Positions 8,609-14,531 of a stretch of DNA of 16,395 nt are shown in pieces. The first letter of the stretch is position 1. Every line of letters starts with the position of its first letter. The position numbers and the translations under genes are program-made. A model generated the notes under the pieces. The model did no database searches and was not told the origin of the DNA. It worked only from the letters and a program-made list of their open reading frames with translations. Source of the stretch: JALYIM01 sp040003205. Lineage in GTDB: Bacteria > Acidobacteriota > Terriglobia > Terriglobales > Acidobacteriaceae. The stretch is from contig JBDUDA010000038.1 in assembly GCA_040003205.1 (NCBI GenBank), positions 1 to 16,395 on the forward strand, given 5' to 3'.

Positions 8609-9628
8609 TTAGATGATCTCAGCGGCAACCAGGATTTTTCGCGCCAAGCCGGTAAGCGCCACCTTTTCTATCTGCGACTCCAACACCCACTTGCCAGACA
8701 TATCGAGGGGAGGAATGCTTACACAGGCCACCCGCACAACATAATCCGTTACCGTGATCGAGTGTCGCAGCGTGAGGTTGGATTTGCAATCGGCCGCCAC
8801 TATTTCCGGAAATTCCCACATTCCCGGCATGAGCGACTCATCCTTGTGCCGCTGCACCAGAAAAACTGAGCCCGCTTGACGAGGTAGCGCGTAATGAATT
8901 TCTCTCTTCCTTTGGCGCGTGATCTTTCCTTTCTGCTTTAGATCACCCTTTGTCACACACAGGTCGAATATCGGACAAACCGTACAAATAGGGTTGCGCG
9001 GAAGGCATACCATAGCCCCGAGTTCCATCATTGCCTGATTGAAGTCTCCCGGTTGGTTGTGGCTCAACAGAGTCTCGGCAAGCGCCCAGACCTGCGGGAG
9101 CAGAAGATCAGAGCCGACGACCCGACGCAGAACGCGCTCGACATTCCCATCCACGGCTGCTGCCGGCTCCTCGAAGGCGATGCTGGCGATGGCGGCTGCG
9201 GTATACCGGCCAATCCCGGGAAGCTTGCGCAGCGATTCGGCAGTGGACGGAAACTCGCCGTTCAATTCCTTCACAATCGTTTTCGCCGTGAGGTGAAGCA
9301 TGCGGGCACGGCGGTAATAGCCGAGGCCGCTCCAAACCGCCAGGACGGAAGCCTCGCGCGCGGCGGCCAATCTTTTGATCGTAGGGAAGCGGGTCAGGAA
9401 ACGGCGATAGTGATCAATCACCGCTGCGACGCGGGTTTGCTGCAACATGATTTCGGAGAGCCACACGCGGTACGGATCGCGATCCACTCTCCAGGGCAGA
9501 TCGCGACGGTGGCGCTTGTACCAGTTCAGAAGAAGTGTTCGAAAGACGCCCTTTTTCGAAGCGAGGATGGCGAGATTGCGGCTCTGCCCCTTTTTTCTGG
9601 CGCGTCTCTGTGAGGTGGCTGCGGGCAC
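8609..9628 (-). CDS. mutY: A/G-specific adenine DNA glycosylase
   Basis: It removes adenine mispaired with 8-oxoguanine in base excision repair. From the GTG at 9628 it has 339 residues (E. coli 350). The catalytic glutamate is E59 (L-S-E-I-M-L-Q-Q-T-R-V), and the helix-hairpin-helix L-P-G-I-G-R-Y-T-A ends at the catalytic aspartate D160 (A-V-D-G-N-V). The 101-residue spacing between them equals E37/D138 of E. coli. The [4Fe-4S] ligands C208, C215, C218 and C224 fit C-x6-C-x2-C-x5-C. A NUDIX-like 8-oxoG recognition domain fills the C-terminal third. The frame stays open to a GTG at 9754, but those 42 extra residues translate a dispersed repeat and lack homology to the family, so I reject that start. 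No good ribosome-binding site supports either start. The stop overlaps the next frame's ATG (TAATG). Confidence 0.95.
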   Translation of the reverse strand: MPAATSQRRARKKGQSRNLAILASKKGVFRTLLLNWYKRHRRDLPWRVDRDPYRVWLSEIMLQQTRVAAVIDHYRRFLTRFPTIKRLAAAREASVLAVWSGLGYYRRARMLHLTAKTIVKELNGEFPSTAESLRKLPGIGRYTAAAIASIAFEEPAAAVDGNVERVLRRVVGSDLLLPQVWALAETLLSHNQPGDFNQAMMELGAMVCLPRNPICTVCPIFDLCVTKGDLKQKGKITRQRKREIHYALPRQAGSVFLVQRHKDESLMPGMWEFPEIVAADCKSNLTLRHSITVTDYVVRVACVSIPPLDMSGKWVLESQIEKVALTGLARKILVAAEII

Positions 9629-9664
9629 TGGTGCTTTTAGGTTACTAAAAAAGGTCAGGATCAG

Positions 9665-9730
9665 GTCCCTCGACGGCTCTCGGGATGACACTGCCGGGCC
9701 CGGGATGACAGCAGCGCTCCCGGGATGCCA
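9665..9730. repeat. Partial dispersed repeat with three CGGGATGnCA copies at exact 20-bp spacing
   Basis: Positions 9665-9690 match the right end of the 6080-6193 element at 21 of 26 bases. The end motif CGGGATGACA at 9681 recurs at 9701 (CGGGATGACA) and 9721 (CGGGATGCCA), each 20 bases apart, separated by unrelated GC-rich decamers. The repeat lies upstream of mutY on the side facing the divergent lipoprotein operon, and it is translated into the spurious N-terminal extension of the mutY frame. Confidence 0.55.
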
Positions 9731-9867
9731 ATTCTCAACCCATACCCGAGACACCGATAAGGGACTTGAATGGAAGCTCTTCGCAATATAGAAAAGAAAA
9801 CAGCAATTTTAGTACGGTTTCAGGCATTTTTCCGTCGTCAGACGCATCTTAAAACTCAAGGATTATT

Positions 9868-10413
9868 GTGAGTTCAACAATTTTGAGATCATTTCTCCTG
9901 ACTTTTTGCGTTGCCTATGTGGCTGCTTTCGCAACCAGTTGCGGCGGCGGGTCAACGCCTTGCTCCGGTGCGAATTGTGGTGGGAACAGCGGAGGCGGTG
10001 GCAGCGGCTCCTTGACGGCTCAGAATCCCGTCACGGTCACCGCTAACAACGATACCCCTGGAGTCAACGTCGCTGTCGCTGCCCCCGCTTCGACGACTAT
10101 TCCCGATGTGGAATTCCTCGGTGCTGACGGAACTGGAAACGCATATCCTACTGGAGACGTCGTGTTTGTAGGTTCAACCGCCAGCGTGCTCGTCTTTGGC
10201 GCGGGAGTTACACCGACGATGCAGATAAGTTTTTCCGGACCGCCCGATATCGCGATTGGCACACCGCAAAGTATTACCGCAACGGATGGCACTCCCGGAT
10301 TACGCTTCAGCATATCGGTAGACCCAGCGGCAGCGTTTGGAGCCCGCACCCTGATTCTTCAGAGCACTAACAACGACGTCACCACGCTGGCCGGCGCTCT
10401 GGAGGTCCAATGA
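9868..10413 (+). CDS. Putative lipoprotein of unknown function, first gene of matrixin cassette
   Basis: A 181-residue exported protein that I do not recognise by family name. The GTG start is supported by AAGGA five bases upstream. Residues 1-24 form a signal sequence ending in A-T-S-C, so C25 is a plausible but not canonical lipidation site. A low-complexity Gly/Ser/Cys-rich linker (26-48) follows. The rest is a beta-rich, Thr/Val/Gly-rich domain (about 52-181) lacking Cys, resembling Ig-like/IPT-type extracellular modules in composition. The stop overlaps the next gene's start by four bases (ATGA), so the two are translationally coupled. The position suggests a surface-anchored partner of the downstream secreted protein and metalloprotease. 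That link is inferred from context only. Confidence 0.65.
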   Translation: MSSTILRSFLLTFCVAYVAAFATSCGGGSTPCSGANCGGNSGGGGSGSLTAQNPVTVTANNDTPGVNVAVAAPASTTIPDVEFLGADGTGNAYPTGDVVFVGSTASVLVFGAGVTPTMQISFSGPPDIAIGTPQSITATDGTPGLRFSISVDPAAAFGARTLILQSTNNDVTTLAGALEVQ

Positions 10414-10958
10414 GCAAAAAGCCAGCTTTGATTTTCGCGGCGCTTCTGATTGCCGCATGCCTCGTTTCCGCCACTACCGTGATCCCGCTTTCGCTGGAAC
10501 AATTAACGAGGGCTTCCACTCACGTGATTGAAGGAAAAGCTCTGGAAACCTGGTCCAAATGGAATGACTCCCATAGCTTCATCCTGACTTACACGCGCTT
10601 CGAAGTGCAGAGAGCCCTAAAGGGACAAGCTCCTTCGACAGTGGTTGTCCATCAATTGGGTGGCAAGGTCGATGGAGTTACGCAAAAAGTTTCCGGAGTT
10701 CACCTCTGGAATTCCGGGGAGAAAGCGGTGCTTTTCCTTCGTCCCGGTCAAATCCGTGATGGAAGCTTCGTGGTCACCGGCCTGATTCAGGGCAACTTTC
10801 AGATGATGAAATCTGACAAAGGCGATATTCGAGTTTCCAATGGCGTTCCCGATGCCTCCGCTTACAAAGTTAAGAGAAGTCAGCTCACCACTTTTCGGGG
10901 CAGCGCGGTGACTTTGCAGGAATTGGAATCTCGAGTGCAGAAGGCAGCCAAGCAATGA
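10410..10958 (+). CDS. Secreted protein of unknown function, middle gene of matrixin cassette
   Basis: It has 182 residues and no family I can name. GGAGG lies four bases before the ATG. A clear signal peptide (about 1-21: K-K, then a hydrophobic Ala/Leu-rich core, ending S-A-T) gives a mature protein of about 160 residues. The opening L-S-L-E-Q-L-T-R-A-S-T-H-V-I-E-G is followed by alternating beta-strand patterns (about 50-120), a F-L-R-P-G turn (108-112), and a charged Gln/Lys-rich helical C-terminus (about 163-182). No catalytic motif or paired cysteines are visible. It overlaps both neighbours by four bases (ATGA), so expression with the downstream metalloprotease is very likely. An inhibitor, chaperone or co-secreted matrix protein would each fit, but none is shown. 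Confidence 0.68.
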   Translation: MSKKPALIFAALLIAACLVSATTVIPLSLEQLTRASTHVIEGKALETWSKWNDSHSFILTYTRFEVQRALKGQAPSTVVVHQLGGKVDGVTQKVSGVHLWNSGEKAVLFLRPGQIRDGSFVVTGLIQGNFQMMKSDKGDIRVSNGVPDASAYKVKRSQLTTFRGSAVTLQELESRVQKAAKQ

Positions 10959-11983
10959 AACTTAAATGGATGACCATCGCTGGGCCTGCCGTGGTGCTGG
11001 CGATACTTTTTTATATGTCGAGGCCCGCGAAGTCGTACTTGTTCGAAGGCTCAGGAAGCGGTACCACATTTACTTCCACCGCCTGGTCGCCCTCCTCATT
11101 TCCCATTCAATGGTCTATCAATCCTGCGAGGAGTGCGGCGATCGTAGGGAATGCGACGGTCACAAATGTGATCATCAATTCTTTCGCCACCTGGGAGAAA
11201 GCTCCCAACACGGCACTGGCGGTCGCGTCGCCTTCCACATCCACCATCAATAACGATCAGGTGCCGAACGGCGTGAACCTTGTGTGCTTTGTGTGTACCG
11301 GATCCAGCCTTGACTTCAGCAACACCGACGGCACGCTTGCCTTGACTCTCACCTCATCCACCAGCAACGGGCAAATCACCCAGGCGGACATCTTTTTTAA
11401 CCCGAGTCCGGGCATATCGGGGCAACCCGGGTGCTTCGTCACCGACGGCGTTCCGGCGGGCGGTAATCCATGCCCGGCGACTACTCCGGCCACTGTACCC
11501 CAAGATCTGCAAACGGTTGCCACCCACGAGATCGGACATTTTTTCGGTCTCGACCATTCAGTTATCACGCGCGCCGTAATGTATCCTTTTGCGCCCACGG
11601 AATTAACTACGCTGAGCTACGACGATGTGGCGGCAATATCATTTCTAAATCCCAAGTCGACCCCTGATGTGGCCACCGGAACAATTTCAGGCACCGTCAC
11701 CAACGGCGCGAGTGGAGTCTTCGGCGCGCATGTGTTCGCGAACTCGAATAGCAGTGCCGATCCGTACGCAGCATTGCCCAACACATTCAGCCCGGTACGC
11801 AAATCGCCGATCGGCACCCTGACTTTTCCAAACGGAACGTATCAGATATCGGGTCTCCCGCCTGACAGTTATGTCGTCATTGCGGAACCGTTGGACGGTC
11901 CAGTGACTAACTCGAACGTAGATTGGGCAAGCGCCTGGGGACAAACCAGCGTGCAGTCGAACTTCACCACTAGATGGCACTAA
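10955..11983 (+). CDS. Secreted matrixin-like (metzincin) zinc metalloprotease with C-terminal carboxypeptidase-regulatory-like module
   Basis: A 342-residue exported protein. An N-terminal membrane/signal segment (about 7-21) is followed by a catalytic domain. The metzincin zinc site H-E-I-G-H-F-F-G-L-D-H-S gives H191, H195 and H201 as ligands and E192 as general base. The Met-turn is M209 in A-V-M-Y-P. A Y-D-D-V-A-A-I-S-F-L motif (222-231), typical of matrixin ends, closes the domain. Residues 241-312 (G-T-I-S-G-T-V onward, with a G-T-Y-x-I-S-G-L-P-P-D-S-Y motif) resemble a CarboxypepD_reg beta-sandwich. No cysteine-switch propeptide is visible, so how the enzyme is kept inactive in the cell is unclear. 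AGAAGG lies ten bases before the ATG. The protein stops soon after this module, so the tail may be shortened. Confidence 0.86.
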   Translation: MKLKWMTIAGPAVVLAILFYMSRPAKSYLFEGSGSGTTFTSTAWSPSSFPIQWSINPARSAAIVGNATVTNVIINSFATWEKAPNTALAVASPSTSTINNDQVPNGVNLVCFVCTGSSLDFSNTDGTLALTLTSSTSNGQITQADIFFNPSPGISGQPGCFVTDGVPAGGNPCPATTPATVPQDLQTVATHEIGHFFGLDHSVITRAVMYPFAPTELTTLSYDDVAAISFLNPKSTPDVATGTISGTVTNGASGVFGAHVFANSNSSADPYAALPNTFSPVRKSPIGTLTFPNGTYQISGLPPDSYVVIAEPLDGPVTNSNVDWASAWGQTSVQSNFTTRWH

Positions 11984-12042
11984 TTTTCGCCGGAAAACAC
12001 TATTTTCGTCCCGGAGCTTTATTAAAGACCTGCTTTTGTGAG

Positions 12043-12071
12043 TTGACCGGGCCGTACGCCTTCGAAATAAT
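12043..12071 (+). promoter_or_regulatory. Sigma70-like promoter for the small ORF/rlpA/HIT gene group
   Basis: TTGACC (12043-12048) and AATAAT (12066-12071) are separated by exactly 17 bases. Each differs from the consensus (TTGACA, TATAAT) at one position. Transcription would begin near 12078, leaving about a 50-base leader before the small ORF at 12129. This is the best-looking promoter in the window. Confidence 0.55.
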
Positions 12072-12128
12072 GAATGAGCTTGCCATCCCCAGAGAACTTC
12101 GTGGCCGCTTCGTCCACAGATTCGAGTA

Positions 12129-12362
12129 ATGGTTATGACCGACTTCAACCGCAAGGTCGAGGAAGCCTCGACACGGGTCAACAAATCCGTGGCAGACGCC
12201 GCCGAACTTATCGAGAAGGAAACTGCCGACCTGATCCGCTATTTGAACAGCGAGGTAGTCCCGGCGGTCCGACAACATTCCACCAAAGCGCTGCGAGTCG
12301 CGGCGGAGAAGCTCGCCACTTTCGCCGATTACATGGAGAAGCACCCAACACCCCCAAAGTAG
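12129..12362 (+). CDS. Small helical protein of unknown function
   Basis: A 77-residue, cysteine-free, highly charged protein predicted to be nearly all amphipathic helix. Its pattern of Val/Ala/Leu every three to four residues with Lys/Glu/Asp/Arg between, from about 5 to 70, is phasin- or apolipoprotein-like in composition only. There is no signal peptide or membrane segment. A second in-frame ATG at 12135 is an equally good start, and only a weak GAG precedes either. It sits about 58 bases after a strong promoter candidate and ends 11 bases before the rlpA GTG. This supports it as a real first gene of that transcript. I do not recognise its family. Confidence 0.55.
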   Translation: MVMTDFNRKVEEASTRVNKSVADAAELIEKETADLIRYLNSEVVPAVRQHSTKALRVAAEKLATFADYMEKHPTPPK

Positions 12363-12373
12363 TCCGCTCCCCA

Positions 12374-13144
12374 GTGCCATTCTTTCTTTTCTTCATGTTG
12401 CTTTTTGCCCTCGCGGGTTGCAGCAAACACAATCAGGCCAGAGTAGACGTTCCACCGCCACCTCCTCCATTGGCGGAAACGGAATCCCGATCCCGTCGGG
12501 ATTCCGTTGGCGAAACCAAAAAGCCCATTGACCCTGCGAACAGTGACAAGAACAGCCCGAGCGAAGAACCTGTCAAGGCTCCGCTAAACTCCGGATCCAC
12601 GATGGTGGAAACCGGCCTCGCGAGCTGGTATGGAGCTCCGTTTCATAACCGCAGATCGTCGAATGGGCAGATTTATGACATGAATGCCATGACGGCGGCC
12701 CATCGAACCCTTCCACTGGGCTCCGTCGTCAGGGTGACAAATCTTAAGACTGGAAGCTCGGCGGTCGTGCGAATCACCGACCGCGGCCCCTTTATCAAAG
12801 GACGCATTCTCGATCTCTCGCTCGCTGCAGCCAAGAAAACCGATGTCTGGCGCGCAGGAATCTCACGAGTGCGGCTTGAGGTCTTGAATACACCCGCTTC
12901 GCTTGCAACTGGGGGACGCTGGGCAGTCCAGATCGGCGCATTCAAAGAGGAAGACGGCGCCACGACTCTTGCCAGTCAACTGACACGGCGTTATCACACG
13001 GCCAGGATCTCCAGCTTTAGCAGTCCGGTCGGGGATTGGTGGGTACGGGTGCGTGTCCAGGGAGATGACCGCAATCGCGCGGAGAGAGTGGTGAGTGAGA
13101 CTACGACGGTCGAGGGAACCAGCTTTCTCGTCCGGCTCGATTGA
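12374..13144 (+). CDS. rlpA: RlpA-family septal-ring lytic transglycosylase lipoprotein (DPBB + SPOR)
   Basis: RlpA cleaves denuded peptidoglycan glycan strands at the division site. I start it at the GTG at 12374 (256 residues) because this gives a short lipoprotein signal ending L-A-G-C with C16 lipidated. The frame is open upstream to 12074, but that part overlaps the small ORF in another frame. A Pro-rich, charged disordered linker covers about 22-76. The double-psi beta-barrel spans about 78-171 with A-S-W-Y-G, T-A-A-H-R-T-L-P-L-G (H110) and D-R-G-P-F (D136). The 26-residue H-to-D spacing fits the family. The SPOR domain, which binds denuded glycan, is at 181-256 (W-A-V-Q-I-G-A-F). Where homologues usually have S-x-G-E-x-Y-D, this protein has Q99 instead of Glu. 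A perfect 11-bp hairpin lies in the linker-coding DNA. Confidence 0.94.
   Translation: MPFFLFFMLLFALAGCSKHNQARVDVPPPPPPLAETESRSRRDSVGETKKPIDPANSDKNSPSEEPVKAPLNSGSTMVETGLASWYGAPFHNRRSSNGQIYDMNAMTAAHRTLPLGSVVRVTNLKTGSSAVVRITDRGPFIKGRILDLSLAAAKKTDVWRAGISRVRLEVLNTPASLATGGRWAVQIGAFKEEDGATTLASQLTRRYHTARISSFSSPVGDWWVRVRVQGDDRNRAERVVSETTTVEGTSFLVRLD
12480..12506. repeat. Perfect 11-bp inverted repeat inside the rlpA linker
   Basis: CGGAATCCCGA (12480-12490) and TCGGGATTCCG (12496-12506) are exact reverse complements around a 5-base loop, TCCCG. The hairpin is in frame and encodes part of the disordered, Ser/Arg/Glu-rich linker just after the Pro-rich stretch (about residues 36-45). It has no following T-run, so a terminator is unlikely. 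It looks like a small palindromic insertion tolerated in a linker. Confidence 0.7.
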
Positions 13145-13169
13145 CAGAATTCTGTTTCACGGAAGCGCT

Positions 13170-13511
13170 ATGAATGATTGTCTGTTCTGCCGCATTATCA
13201 GCGGGGAGATTCCCGGCAAAAAGGTATACGAAGACGAGCACACGTACGCCTTTGAAGACCTGCATCCCCAGGCCCCCACGCACGTCTTAATCGTGCCAAA
13301 GAAACACATTCGAGGATTACGAGAAGCAACTTCCGAGGACGCCGACGTGATCGGGCGTTGCCATCTCGCGGCCGCTCAAATCGCGCGCGAAAGAAGCATT
13401 GAGAATGGTTACCGCACAGTGCTGAACGTGGGCGCACAGGCAGGACAGTCAGTATTCCATCTGCATGTGCATCTGATTGGCGGAAGAAATCTGAGCTGGC
13501 CTCCGGGATAG
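13170..13511 (+). CDS. HIT-family (histidine triad) nucleotide-binding protein, HINT-like
   Basis: A 113-residue HINT-type purine nucleoside phosphoramidase/hydrolase, normally a cytoplasmic homodimer. It opens with C-x-x-C (C4, C7), the zinc-site feature of many HINT proteins. It has the conserved A-F-x-D-L-x-P-Q-A-P-T-H-V-L-I-V-P-K-K-H (27-46), and the triad is H97-L-H99-V-H101-L-I-G-G preceded by G-Q-S-V-F. All catalytic residues are intact. The start at 13170 is favoured by GGAAG five bases upstream and by alignment. The frame runs back to 13095 through the rlpA end but adds nothing conserved. It starts 25 bases after rlpA, so the two are probably co-transcribed. The physiological substrate is not known from sequence. 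Confidence 0.95.
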   Translation: MNDCLFCRIISGEIPGKKVYEDEHTYAFEDLHPQAPTHVLIVPKKHIRGLREATSEDADVIGRCHLAAAQIARERSIENGYRTVLNVGAQAGQSVFHLHVHLIGGRNLSWPPG

Positions 13512-13540
13512 GCGCAACGCTTTTGGACCTTGACCGGAGC

Positions 13541-13556
13541 CGAACTACCTAGTTCG
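13541..13556. repeat. Palindrome between convergent HIT and RG-rich genes
   Basis: CGAACTA-CC-TAGTTCG is a perfect 7-bp inverted repeat lying in the 37-base gap between two convergent genes, and it contains the TAG stop of the minus-strand gene. No T-run follows on either strand, so a role in termination is only suggested by position. Confidence 0.35.
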
Positions 13557-14208
13557 TGAGTTCTTCCTCGGGAGCTCCGTGGCGGCGCAGCAATTGCGGC
13601 AGATTCTGCGAGAAGGCTGAGCGCGGCAACACCATGTCACATCCCACTTCGTGAGCTTTTTGCTTCAGATCACCCTGCACGTGGGAAAGAAATCCAATCA
13701 TTGAGGTGCCGTTTTTCAGCTTTGTTTTTAACTTCGGAATCAATACCAACGGCTTGGCATTCGCATTATTCATGTCGAAAATTATCAGAGACGGTTTCTC
13801 TTCGCCATTCTGCTTGACTCTGTCCATCAGATCTTTTTCGGTTTTGACGAATTCCACCTTCACGTTGAGCTTGCGTCCGGTTTCCTGAATCTTCGCCTGA
13901 AAGAACAAGTCGTCAACGAAGGCGAAAATGCGAGAAGGGCTATCGGCGCGATTGGGCAACGGCTCGGGATCCATTTGCGGATAGGAAACCTCAAATCCGG
14001 CGCGCCTCGGGCGGGCTGGCCTGCCATTACCGCCCCCACCATTCTGGTTGGCGCGATAGCTGTGGTCCATGGGTGCGCTGTAAATTCCGCCTTGTTGCTG
14101 GCGGTCGCGTCCGGCGGGCTGCCCGCCACGGTTAGGAGGACGACGTCCTCGCCTTCGCCTATTTCTCCCTCCTCCGCCTCCGGAGGGATTTCCTGGTCCT
14201 GCATTCAT
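13549..14208 (-). CDS. Arg/Gly-rich protein with C-terminal receiver-like domain
   Basis: A 219-residue protein, started at 14208 because the Gly/Arg-rich sequence begins there. The frame is open to 14415, but the added part is unremarkable. Residues 1-70 form a strongly basic, disordered tail (Gly runs, R-N-R-R-R-R-G-R-R, R-G-G, Gln-rich patch) of the kind seen in RNA- or nucleic-acid-binding tails. Residues about 92-212 alternate strand and helix like a CheY receiver. An acidic pair sits at D99/D100, a strand ends at D145 (L-I-I-F-D) in the phospho-acceptor position, S175 (G-F-L-S-H) sits in the Thr/Ser position, and R196 (V-L-P-R-S) is where receivers have the conserved Lys. The missing Lys suggests a pseudo-receiver. 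No output domain or kinase is nearby. The receiver assignment is by pattern, and the role in the cell is unknown. Confidence 0.72.
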   Translation of the reverse strand: MNAGPGNPSGGGGGRNRRRRGRRPPNRGGQPAGRDRQQQGGIYSAPMDHSYRANQNGGGGNGRPARPRRAGFEVSYPQMDPEPLPNRADSPSRIFAFVDDLFFQAKIQETGRKLNVKVEFVKTEKDLMDRVKQNGEEKPSLIIFDMNNANAKPLVLIPKLKTKLKNGTSMIGFLSHVQGDLKQKAHEVGCDMVLPRSAFSQNLPQLLRRHGAPEEELTN

Positions 14209-14531
14209 ATTTTTCTCGTTTGGTCTGTGCTTTGTGGATTGAGAAAGCTTCCTTCTCGATATCCATTTCCAGGGCCATTGGTTAGCAGCTTGTACGCCGA
14301 GCGCACTTGAGCGAATAACAAAGCGGCTGCAGATAAGTGAAAATAATCTATTGTCCGTTTGGCGCCTGGAGCTATGGGCGCGGAGGGCCAGCTGGAACAA
14401 GGCCGTTGAGATCACAATGATGGTACCGCTCGCGGCACAGGAAGCGCAAGTCCAAACTCCCCTTAATTTACACAGAAGTAACAGAAGCCTTGCCAGCCAG
14501 GGGTTTCAACCTTCGCCGACTATAATCGAAC
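14209..14531. other. Intergenic region, 323 bp, without a supported gene
   Basis: This lies upstream of the RG-rich gene and downstream of the EAL-HDOD stop, both on the minus strand, so it should hold the promoter of the RG-rich gene. I could not pick a convincing -35/-10 pair on that strand. A plus-strand TATAAT is present at 14521-14526, but no -35 is correctly spaced and the ATG after it (14540) is followed at once by TAA. Short open frames here on both strands show no conserved motif or ribosome-binding site. No RNA gene or strong hairpin was recognised. Confidence 0.5.

Noticed and set aside
12074..12373. N-terminal extension of the rlpA frame by 100 codons
   Set aside because: The extension overlaps the small helical ORF in another frame, looks like frame-shifted Arg/Gly-rich shadow sequence and would put the lipobox cysteine far from the N-terminus. 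The GTG at 12374 gives a proper lipoprotein signal.
13529..13556. TTGACC at 13530 followed by TAGTTC as a possible plus-strand promoter
   Set aside because: The spacing and -10 match are poor, and it would read antisense into the end of the RG-rich gene. There is no further support.
14209..14415. 69-codon N-terminal extension of the RG-rich gene
   Set aside because: There is no conserved feature, and the composition changes abruptly at the ATG at 14208.
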